Source: Porphyridium purpureum (lineage: Eukaryota > Rhodophyta > Bangiophyceae > Porphyridiales > Porphyridiaceae). From it: a stretch of 64,000 nucleotides of DNA. The notes below the pieces were generated by a model. It had not been told where the DNA came from, ran no database searches, and was given only the letters and a program-made list of their open reading frames with translations. Position 1 is the first letter of the stretch. Every line of letters begins with the position of its first letter. Shown here piece by piece: positions 56,829 to 64,000 of the stretch. Location: the NCBI GenBank assembly GCA_008690995.1, contig VRMN01000010.1, positions 496,001 to 560,000 of the forward strand. Reading direction: 5' to 3'. Position numbers and translations under genes: made by a program.

Positions 56829-59780
56829 CTACTCGAAGAAAGAGCTACGACCCTGCTCTTCACGACCTTGCGCGTCGAGGAGGAACACTAAATCGTCGAC
56901 GGACAACGCATTGTTCCCGCGCCCATCGCTGACCTTGTTATCCATCACACCTAGCATCACGGAACGCTTGCGCTCTTGCAGGGAGATGATTTTGTCCTCG
57001 ACCGTGCTTTGGACTTTGAACTTGACCACCTCGACGCGTTGTTTCTGACCGATGCGGTGAGTGCGGTCAATGGCCTGCTCCTCGACAGCGGGGTTCCACC
57101 ACGAGTCCAGCAGATATACGCGCGATGCCTCGACGAGGTTGAGCCCGGCGCCACACGCTTTGAGCGAGAGAAGCATGACCGGGATCGGTCCAGATTTAAA
57201 TATTCTGATCGCCTTCTCGCGCTCTGTCAGCGACATACTGCCGACAATGAGGCAGTATGGAATGTGCGCGGCGTCGAGCGCCGGGCGAAGTAGGTCCAGG
57301 AAGCTTGTCCACTGCGAAAAGACAAGCGACTTGGTGCCCTGCTCTGCGTTTTGGAGGTCCGCGATCAGCGCTCGGGTCTTTGCAGAAACCACGCTGCGCA
57401 AGTTCTTGCCTCTGCTCCCCAAATCTTCATCTTCCCTGGCTGCCGCACCGTTCGCTCCAGAAGCTGCTTTGTTCATGTCCGAGAAAACCATTACTTCATC
57501 CCGTAACGCGTGCAATGGCAGTGTGGCTGTGTGCCCATGCACCACTGGCGCCTGACAATCTGCACATGCGGAACCCACATGCATGGCCCCGTTTCTTACG
57601 CAACTGGTACACAACAAATGCCCGCAGGGAGTCACACGACCCACGTCCTCCGCAGTAAAATCAATGCCCTGGGACTCAAAACTGACGCGTCGACTGCACG
57701 CGCTGCATGCAATGTTCTCTTCGTACGAAAAAAGCAGCGATTCGCCGTACCTGCTCAGAAACGCAGCTTGAGCGCTGGAGTCAGCAAATCGGTGAAGAAA
57801 GGCCGAGCCGTCCGCAAGCCGCGCTTCAATCTCAATTCGCTTGTCTTTCGAAATGCCGCGGTAACGGTCGGCCACGAGCCAAGGATGGCAGCACGCTTGC
57901 CGTAAATTCAGCAGCATCACCAGGACATGTGCATAATTATGTCGAATGTACTCTGCGCCTTTTTTCATCAGCTTTGCATAGTCATTTCGCGACCGCAGCC
58001 TTTCGTAGAACTCTCGTTCCTCATCACCAAAGTCCACCGACACGACGCGTACCTCCCGCGGCGGGAGGTTGAGGATAGGGAGTCCTGTTTCAGGATCCTT
58101 GTCGCTTTTCGAGCGCCTCAGACAAATAGGTCCCAGCAGATGCTGAACTTTTCGGATGCCGTGCAGCCGGAAGCGCATGTCCGCCGATTCAAACAAAGCG
58201 TGGTAGTTTCGTTTCCACTCTGCAAACGACACTGCGTCTGGGATCTCAACACGTAAAAAGTGAAGCAAGCTCCACAAATCATCGACATTGTTCTGCAGAG
58301 GCGTGCCTGTCAGGCACCACCGATGCGCGGCCTTGACATTGAAGCAAGCCTTAGCATATTTGGTGAGACGGTTTTTGATCGATTGCGCTTCATCCAGAAT
58401 AATGCGACACCATTTCATGTGATATAGTCGCGAACTTTGACCGCCGTCATCGCCCCACTCGCTCGCCAAAGTGCTGTAGGTCGTCAACACAAAATCTGCC
58501 TTCCGCAGACGTTGCATCGTGAAATGCTTGCGCTCGGGGCCGTGAAAAGTAAGTGTCAAAACACGGCGCGGTCGACCCTCGAGCTTGCTCTCAATCTCCA
58601 TGCTCCATTGCGGAAGAACGGCCAGCGGGCAAACAATCAGTGTCGGCCCCTGCTGGCCCGTATGCGTGGCTGCGACGAGCCCGAGCGTGGATACTGTTTT
58701 GCCGAGTCCCTGGTCATCTGCCAAGATCCCACCACGCGGGAACGAACCCAGCTCGCGTTGATGCATCCACTCCACCGCAACCTTTTGATGCTTCATGAGC
58801 TCCACTTTGAGCTTTAGCGTGTTTCGCGAGTCCACGTTCATCAAAGCGAACAAAGGAGACTTCTTGGATGACATTTCGAGAGGAGATACAATTTCGATGT
58901 CCGATTCATCGCCATGCAGACCAAGCCCTGGCGCTGGCGGGGGTGTCTGGGCTGACGCAATTACACAGTCGACGATTTCTAGGTCAGATGAGCTATCCTT
59001 GTCGTGTGCATCTGCTCTACCCCCAGCATCATCAACCATGTCCTCAGCGTCGCTCGTTGCGATGCTTTCTTCGAATTCATCCTCTCCATTCTCGTCCTCG
59101 GCGTCGTCAATAATTCCATCCCAGTCACCAGCGCTCTCATCGTCCACGCATCCACGCACGGGGTCACAATCCATGTCTAGATCAATGACTTCTGAAGCTG
59201 ACGCGTTTGCCCGCTTGGCCCGTTTGGATGCGGATTCCATGGATATACTTTCTGACCCGCGCTCCTCGTCGCCGTCTCTCACTCTGAGCTCGCCGACTCG
59301 CTGTCCCTCGCCAGGCTGGACGAATTTGAGCGCCAGGTTTGTTTGTGACAAGCCAGATGCATTATCATCACGGCCTAAGACATCTTTGTTTACACACGGC
59401 AGCGGGGCCGCAGACACAGTCGCGCGAGTTCGCTGGTCAAGCAGCCAGGCGAATTCGTCGTCGTCCTGAACGCGAACCGTCAACCCATCCATAAACCTCT
59501 CCGCATCAAACCCTGACGGAGGCGCGCACGGCAGACTCCCCTCATCAGCTTCCGCTCCTACCTCCTGTGGCGCCTCCGCACTCACGCCACTTGCCTCCAT
59601 GTTTGAACCTACAACGTTCAGGAGCGCCGGCGACTTGTGCGACTGTCGATGAGCATCACCTAAGGCGTTTACGTTCCGTCGCGACAACGCATCCGCATCC
59701 GCATCCACAGTCACCGCACCACGCTCACAAACACCAGCCGTCGCGACGCCACGCTCCTCAACCATCGGTATCGTGCTCAT
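56829..59780 (-). CDS. SNF2-family ATPase with RING finger, Rad5/16-like
   Basis: A 983-residue chromatin/DNA-repair ATPase from ATG 59780 (MSTIPMVEERG); an upstream in-frame ATG at 59876 adds 32 Trp/Cys-rich residues and looks like 5' untranslated sequence. The N-terminal ~330 residues are acidic and disordered. Motif I is GGILADDQGLGKTVSTLGLV, motif II ILDEAQSIKN, motif III WCLTGTPLQNNVDDLWSLLH. A RING finger (CSACSRRVSF .. CGHLLCTSC .. CADC) sits between the lobes, the mark of the Rad5/16 group. Lobe 2 ends with DRTHRIGQKQRVEVVKF. It probably couples DNA translocation to ubiquitin ligation. No HIRAN domain is seen, so it is closer to Rad16/plant CHR27/28 types than to HLTF. Confidence 0.93.
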   Translation of the reverse strand: MSTIPMVEERGVATAGVCERGAVTVDADADALSRRNVNALGDAHRQSHKSPALLNVVGSNMEASGVSAEAPQEVGAEADEGSLPCAPPSGFDAERFMDGLTVRVQDDDEFAWLLDQRTRATVSAAPLPCVNKDVLGRDDNASGLSQTNLALKFVQPGEGQRVGELRVRDGDEERGSESISMESASKRAKRANASASEVIDLDMDCDPVRGCVDDESAGDWDGIIDDAEDENGEDEFEESIATSDAEDMVDDAGGRADAHDKDSSSDLEIVDCVIASAQTPPPAPGLGLHGDESDIEIVSPLEMSSKKSPLFALMNVDSRNTLKLKVELMKHQKVAVEWMHQRELGSFPRGGILADDQGLGKTVSTLGLVAATHTGQQGPTLIVCPLAVLPQWSMEIESKLEGRPRRVLTLTFHGPERKHFTMQRLRKADFVLTTYSTLASEWGDDGGQSSRLYHMKWCRIILDEAQSIKNRLTKYAKACFNVKAAHRWCLTGTPLQNNVDDLWSLLHFLRVEIPDAVSFAEWKRNYHALFESADMRFRLHGIRKVQHLLGPICLRRSKSDKDPETGLPILNLPPREVRVVSVDFGDEEREFYERLRSRNDYAKLMKKGAEYIRHNYAHVLVMLLNLRQACCHPWLVADRYRGISKDKRIEIEARLADGSAFLHRFADSSAQAAFLSRYGESLLFSYEENIACSACSRRVSFESQGIDFTAEDVGRVTPCGHLLCTSCVRNGAMHVGSACADCQAPVVHGHTATLPLHALRDEVMVFSDMNKAASGANGAAAREDEDLGSRGKNLRSVVSAKTRALIADLQNAEQGTKSLVFSQWTSFLDLLRPALDAAHIPYCLIVGSMSLTEREKAIRIFKSGPIPVMLLSLKACGAGLNLVEASRVYLLDSWWNPAVEEQAIDRTHRIGQKQRVEVVKFKVQSTVEDKIISLQERKRSVMLGVMDNKVSDGRGNNALSVDDLVFLLDAQGREEQGRSSFFE

Positions 59781-59915
59781 ACAATATACTGCATATACAC
59801 TGTGTCCTTCACTTGCTCCACAGTGCCACAACCTGATGTTCTTCCACTCACACGCACCACATCCCCTCCCCTTCATTCCAGTCACGTCCAGCGCGCGCGC
59901 GTCAACGACCTTCTC

Positions 59916-59977
59916 CGGTTTATCGGTCTATTGGTTTCTCTCCAGTGGTTCGAACCGGTTTCTCTCATAAACCGTTT
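59916..59977 (-). promoter_or_regulatory. Two shared promoter elements upstream of the SNF2 gene
   Basis: 59916-59938 begins CGGTTTATCGGTCTATTGGT and matches 49369-49391 at 21 of 23 positions. 59956-59977 (CGGTTTCTCTCA then TAAACCGTTT) matches 36741-36763. They lie 135-200 bp upstream of ATG 59780. Confidence 0.5.
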
Positions 59978-59980
59978 CAA

Positions 59981-61559
59981 ATCGTCGACTTCGATGTGCC
60001 GGTAAGAACTTGGTGCAGTCGCCTCGAGGCGCTGGTGTGAATCGGCAAGACAAAGCCGACCAGGAGCCGCCGCCACTGAGGGCGCGGCGAGCGCGGGACA
60101 CCGATGGAATGCAATCGTAGCGTTTGATGGCAAGTGGAAGAAGGCTCTGGTGGTGCGCGCCAGCGGGACCCGTGAAATGACACCTATGCGGGGTTGCCTC
60201 CAGCAATTGTAAGACGCGGCCATGTGAAATCTGGACTGTTGCTGGGCAATGTGGGTCGCACGGACGGGAATCGCAGCTTTTCGTTGAGGGCCTTCTTCGG
60301 CGTATCGTGAAAAGGTTCTTCTTGATCTACGCTAAAGTGGAGCGCAAAACGGAAGATGAAACATCTTCATTATCCCGAGAAGGCCGCTCGTGTGGTATGT
60401 GTCAGCAGGCGCCTCGCATCAGCGGTTGGGCACAGAATTATCGGACCCGCTGCGTGTTTTATACTTTGCAGCAAATCAAACGACAAATGTACAGACCCTC
60501 TGAATGTCCGCGCCATGTACAAATCGTGCGAGTGCAGCGCATCTCCGTGCGCGGCTCGCCAAGATAGGTTGGTCGTTTCGGGCCTGGAGCACTCACAGAA
60601 AGACCCGGTCGGGCGTCGAGGTTATCAGTCGGCGACCACTTTCACTTTGTTTGCAGTTCACAACGTGTTGCCGAAGAACGATGAGAAAGGGCCATACTCG
60701 CATAGAAAGACTTCCACGATTGTGCATGTACACCTGTTCCACGGGCCCAGGAGGAGGGCCGGTGGTGTTCTGTCGCTCACCAGTGTTCACGACCATTGAA
60801 TGGCCTTTGAAGATGATCTCCAGTCGTCATCTATCAAAGTGAAGCCATCTTACACATGCTGAGGCTGCCCAAAAGTCAAGCTTTTCTGAGTTGCACGCAA
60901 GATGAGAACGCCTGTCCTTGGATGCAGGATGCCTGTACTTTGTTCGATCCTTGAGCACAAGCTGAGAGGAGGAGCGTTCCGCGCACATTTTCCGACATGG
61001 CACGGTTCTCAATTCGTACCACGTCGACGGCCAACTCCTGCAGCGAGACGTCCACTTGCAAAGTCCCGCTCAATCTTTGCAAGAAATCACCTGCTTAACC
61101 TTGGAAATGACAGCAGCCTTCGCCCGCTTGCTGTAGTTCTCCCGCCGCGAGTGTCGCGTGCGATATTGGTTCTTGTCTGGTGTGCCGAGGCGACGGTGCT
61201 ATTCTGGATCCCACTTCAGACACACTGCTACAAGGCCTCGACGGGATCGTACCATGTCGCGTCAAACCTTACTCCGTGCTGCGAGCCGTGTCGTGCCTCG
61301 AGATAAATCACACGCGGCAACTCTTGTTTAACGTTAAAGTATGATTAAAAAAGGGAGAGGACGCGCGGTATTGAAAAGGAGTCGGATTTGATAGAAGGGT
61401 GTACAGTTATTGCAACTGGAGTACAGTGTCGTTGTTGGAGGAGGAAGATTTGATCGAGTCGGGGAGAAGAGGGAGGAGGGGAGGGAGAAAGCGGGCAGAG
61501 AGCGGAGAGCGTCGGGGGTGAGCGTGGAACTGCTGGGGCACGGAAGCGCGGGCAGCGAG
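59981..61559. other. Intergenic; minus-strand coding-like fragments near 60876-61320
   Basis: About 1.6 kb without a clean gene. A perfect hairpin GAAGATG-AAA-CATCTTC sits at 60352-60368. On the minus strand, short stretches such as GVRFDATWYDPVEAL (about 61300-61245), KNQYRTRHSRRENYSKRAKA (about 61170-61110) and LQELAVDVVRIENRAMSENV (about 61050-60990) have coding-like composition but lie in different frames with stops between. They may be an unresolved split gene or a remnant. Confidence 0.4.
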
Positions 61560-61880
61560 CTTGATTCATTGAGCTTCGAGCATTGTGCTTGTGGCATTGA
61601 ACTTGGGGCAGTCAACTGGCAGCAGTGTACTGGGAACACTGAGCTTGGAGCAGTGAGCTTGGAACACTGGGCTTGGAGCAGTGAGCTTGGAACACTGGGC
61701 TTGGAGCAGTGAACTGGGAGCACAGAGGATTGGGCATTGAACTGGGAAAGCCGAGCCTGGAGCAGTGAACTGGGAAGCACTGAGCTTGGAGCATTGTGCT
61801 GGGAACTCGGAGCTTCGAGCATTGAGACCACTGAGCTTGGAGCATTGAACTTCGAGCAGTGGGCAGTGGGCATTGGGCAT
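61560..61880 (+). repeat. ~15-bp minisatellite upstream of the WDTC1-like gene
   Basis: About twenty imperfect units such as GAGCTTGGAGCAGTG and GGCTTGGAACACTGG, often alternating as a 30-bp higher-order unit (best seen at about 61635-61705). Two GTACAG motifs lie upstream at 61401 and 61421. It ends about 60 bp before the gene's ATG. Confidence 0.8.
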
Positions 61881-61942
61881 CGGGTGGAAGAATCAAGGTG
61901 GGTAGCTGAGTTTTTGTGCGTGTCTCGATGGTGTAGGGGAAG

Positions 61943-64000
61943 ATGAGTTGTACGAATTTGGTCGTGGCTCTGGAGGAACGACGGAGGTGGGGACGACATG
62001 GACAGAGCGGAGTAGAAACCGGCGGCCGGATTTTGGGGCATCCTGCGCTTGGCGCACGATTCGATATGGAGCGGAAGCTGGATGCACATGACGGATGTGT
62101 AAACCGATTGAGCTGGAGTGAGTGCGGGACTTTTTTGCTGTCAGGGTCAGACGATTTGACCCTTTGTATCTGGAATCCTTCGCTGCCAGTGGATGCGCGC
62201 CTGGCGAAGGAAAAGGCAGGGGACCCCGCTGCGCTGGTGCATCGCGTCAGCACTGCGCATGTGGCCAACATCTTTGGAGTGCGCTTCTTGCCTTGCACCA
62301 ACTCACAGGTGCTAGTGTCAGGCGGTATGGATGCAAACGTCTGTGTCACTGACATACGTGCTCCCGAGGCACCGAGGGTATTTGCCGTGCATAAAAACCG
62401 CGTCAAGACGGTCGAAGTCGAACCCTTGAACCCGCATCTCGTTTTTTCGGCAGGCGAGGACGGCCGACTCTTCCAAATTGACCTGCGCAAGGGCTCTTTG
62501 CGGGAACCGCTTGGCGCCGACATTCTGTTGGAAAGCGGCAGCGCACGTGTTGCGTTCAAGTGCGCAGCTATTAATCCTGTCAGAGTGAATGAAATTCTCG
62601 TGGCATCAAGCGACGAGTACTTGCGTCTGTATGACCGCAGGATGATGGACAATACGAATGGTCATGAAAACAGGACCATGCAGCAGATGGTGCATACGAC
62701 ATTTGCACCGAAGCACATGCAATTGTCGCGTTACTTCTACGACGAACCGTTTGTCACGCACGCCGCGTTCAGCGCGGACGGGCGCCAAATTGTGGCAAAC
62801 TATTCAAATGATTATGTCTACACGTTCGACAACACGGGCACCAGTACGGACGCCGCGTCGAATCGGGCGAAACGGCCCGTGCGTACGGGTGGCAAAAGCG
62901 CGCATTCGATTCGACGTGCATCAACTAGCAGGACTCGAACCGCTCTGGAGCGTGGCCATGAGCATGCCAAGCATGCGCGATGGGCACGAGCGGCAGAAGT
63001 TTTAGGACCAGCAACGACAACCTGCCACATTGGCTCCGCGCAAGGAGAAGTACTTGAGTGTTGTGTGTTGTCGGCGCAAGCGCTGGCGCTTCGCGCATAC
63101 GCACTGAGGGAGCGAAAATGGTACGGCGATGTCCGGCTCGGCCTTGCGGACGTGCAGAACGTGCTTGATTGGTGTGCGTCCGCGTCTTCGTGCTCTTGTA
63201 CGCCGCCGCCGTGGCTTCCGAAGATGCAAGCTATCATGAGCTGGCTCAAATTAGAGCTGGTCGTCGAGCTGTGCTTCGGGTACTCGGACTCGTCACGCCT
63301 GCCGCGCCGTAGTTCGCAATGGAAAGAGCTGCAGCAACGTTTGGCGTCTGGTCTGGCATGTTTCCTCCCGGACGTGCAGCTTTCAGTTGACAAACTAGGC
63401 CTCGATGAAACCGACTTGTGCGGTTTGAACCCATTTTGGCAGAATGTGTGTGCAGCGATTCCCGACTCAATGAAACGGACCGCCGAACGAATACGAGCAC
63501 AGGCCCCATCAAAGACCGAGCCAGATTCTTTGGATGCGACTGTTCCCGCCAATAATGACCGGAACAGCTTAAAAGAGCTGTGGAAGCTTCTGGGTGATCT
63601 GAAGCAGGTGGGCTATCGATCACGTTTTACGGGTGCGACCAATTTTGCAACAGATATCAAGGAGGCGAGCTTTTTGGGAGAGCATGGCGAACTGGTGCTG
63701 GCCGGCAGTGATGATGGACGATTGTATGTATGGGACAATTGCTCGAATCCGTCGCGGCTACTGTGCGCGCTCCAAGCAGACTCGGATGTACTCAACTGCG
63801 TCCAGGCACACCCATCCCAAACGCTTGTTGCCACAAGTGGTATTGAAGACACCATTCGATTATGGACACCGTGCGCCGAGGCGCCGCAGAGCAGAACAGA
63901 GCTGGATGAGATAGTTGACGAGCACTTCTCAGAGTCCGCCGAGTTTGAAATGGACTCTTTTGGAATTCCGCTACCAATGTTTGTTTTACAACGCCTTGCC
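61943..64000 (+). CDS. WDTC1/DCAF-like WD40 protein, 3' end outside window
   Basis: The frame is open for 686 codons from ATG 61943 to the window edge. After a short Arg-rich start come DAHDGCVNRLSWSECGTFLL-SGSDD, then HVANIFGVRFLPC and VLVSGGMDANVCVTDIRAPE. These are followed by HKNRVKTVEVEPLNPHLVFS-AGEDG and ASSDEYLRLYDRRM: the spacing of the first WD repeats in WDTC1/ADP and DCAF8-type proteins, which are substrate receptors of CUL4-DDB1 ubiquitin ligases. A long helical middle (about 310-580) resembles the TPR region of WDTC1. WD repeats resume at LVLAGSDDGRLYVWDN and VATSGIEDTIRLWTP. The start is supported by the family's similar N-terminal helix. The very end is missing. Confidence 0.85.
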   Translation, partial: MSCTNLVVALEERRRWGRHGQSGVETGGRILGHPALGARFDMERKLDAHDGCVNRLSWSECGTFLLSGSDDLTLCIWNPSLPVDARLAKEKAGDPAALVHRVSTAHVANIFGVRFLPCTNSQVLVSGGMDANVCVTDIRAPEAPRVFAVHKNRVKTVEVEPLNPHLVFSAGEDGRLFQIDLRKGSLREPLGADILLESGSARVAFKCAAINPVRVNEILVASSDEYLRLYDRRMMDNTNGHENRTMQQMVHTTFAPKHMQLSRYFYDEPFVTHAAFSADGRQIVANYSNDYVYTFDNTGTSTDAASNRAKRPVRTGGKSAHSIRRASTSRTRTALERGHEHAKHARWARAAEVLGPATTTCHIGSAQGEVLECCVLSAQALALRAYALRERKWYGDVRLGLADVQNVLDWCASASSCSCTPPPWLPKMQAIMSWLKLELVVELCFGYSDSSRLPRRSSQWKELQQRLASGLACFLPDVQLSVDKLGLDETDLCGLNPFWQNVCAAIPDSMKRTAERIRAQAPSKTEPDSLDATVPANNDRNSLKELWKLLGDLKQVGYRSRFTGATNFATDIKEASFLGEHGELVLAGSDDGRLYVWDNCSNPSRLLCALQADSDVLNCVQAHPSQTLVATSGIEDTIRLWTPCAEAPQSRTELDEIVDEHFSESAEFEMDSFGIPLPMFVLQRLA

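Noticed and set aside
59781-59876. A longer SNF2 protein starting at the ATG at 59876.
   Set aside because: The added residues are Cys/Trp/Gly-rich and unlike family N-termini; the start at 59780 opens the expected acidic region. The alternative cannot be fully excluded.
59948-59958. GGTTCGAACC, which looks like a tRNA T-loop.
   Set aside because: No acceptor stem, anticodon arm or D-arm can be drawn around it; it is part of the repeated promoter element.
61334-62089. Minus-strand frames encoding Cys-Ser-Lys-Leu/Ala-Pro-Ser-Ser repeats, one extending to 62652.
   Set aside because: They are translations of the 15-bp minisatellite and of the antisense of the WDTC1-like gene.

Overview
The window looks like nuclear DNA of a unicellular eukaryotic alga with a compact, intron-poor genome, most likely a red alga of the Porphyridium type; the species is an inference. 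The support is eukaryotic genes (TFIIH cyclin H, Aurora kinase, PUS10, eIF4E, NatD, Rad5/16-type SNF2 helicase, WDTC1-like WD protein) read as uninterrupted, GC3-rich frames. These sit beside proteins with plastid- or mitochondrion-type leaders (glutathione reductase, pyruvate kinase, a photosystem II S4-domain protein, mitochondrial uL10) and a fused 3-dehydroquinate dehydratase/shikimate dehydrogenase. Genes lie on both strands with short spacers, and all calls use ATG starts.

Layout. 0-8.3 kb, all minus: two tandem paralogues of unknown function (the first cut by the window edge), a secreted Cys-rich protein, the DHQD-SDH enzyme and a large unknown protein. 8.3-10 kb: no clean gene, only coding-like patches. 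10-18 kb: eIF4E, uL10m, a possible F-box/beta-propeller protein, PUS10 and glutathione reductase. 18.1-22.2 kb: an inverted, head-to-head pair of nearly identical sugar phosphate cyclase genes around a 1-kb shared promoter region. 22.6-25.5 kb: cyclin H and Aurora kinase. 25.9-34.5 kb: a gene-poor stretch with at least four members of an unrecognised small-protein family (motifs LLDMPLDLDL, LSxRVP and ELFIxAEMxRKFG), a bacterial-looking small protein and several uncertain patches.

35-47 kb: a small membrane protein with a probable 74-bp intron, NatD, the PSII S4 protein, a disordered protein, an SLC4 bicarbonate/borate transporter behind a ~32-bp minisatellite, an adaptor-motif protein, a small membrane protein and FKBP12. 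47-64 kb: pyruvate kinase, a divergent pair of multi-pass membrane lipases whose last ~509 bp are almost identical, a WD-like protein, the SNF2/RING helicase, a 2-kb spacer with a ~15-bp minisatellite, and a WDTC1-like protein running off the window.

The main points of interest are the duplicated sugar phosphate cyclase (its substrate-loop motif resembles 2-deoxy-scyllo-inosose synthase), two inverted paralogue pairs that look homogenised by gene conversion, the LLDMPLDLDL family, and promoter elements shared by unrelated genes. I saw no convincing tRNA, rRNA, CRISPR array, viral element or intact transposon.
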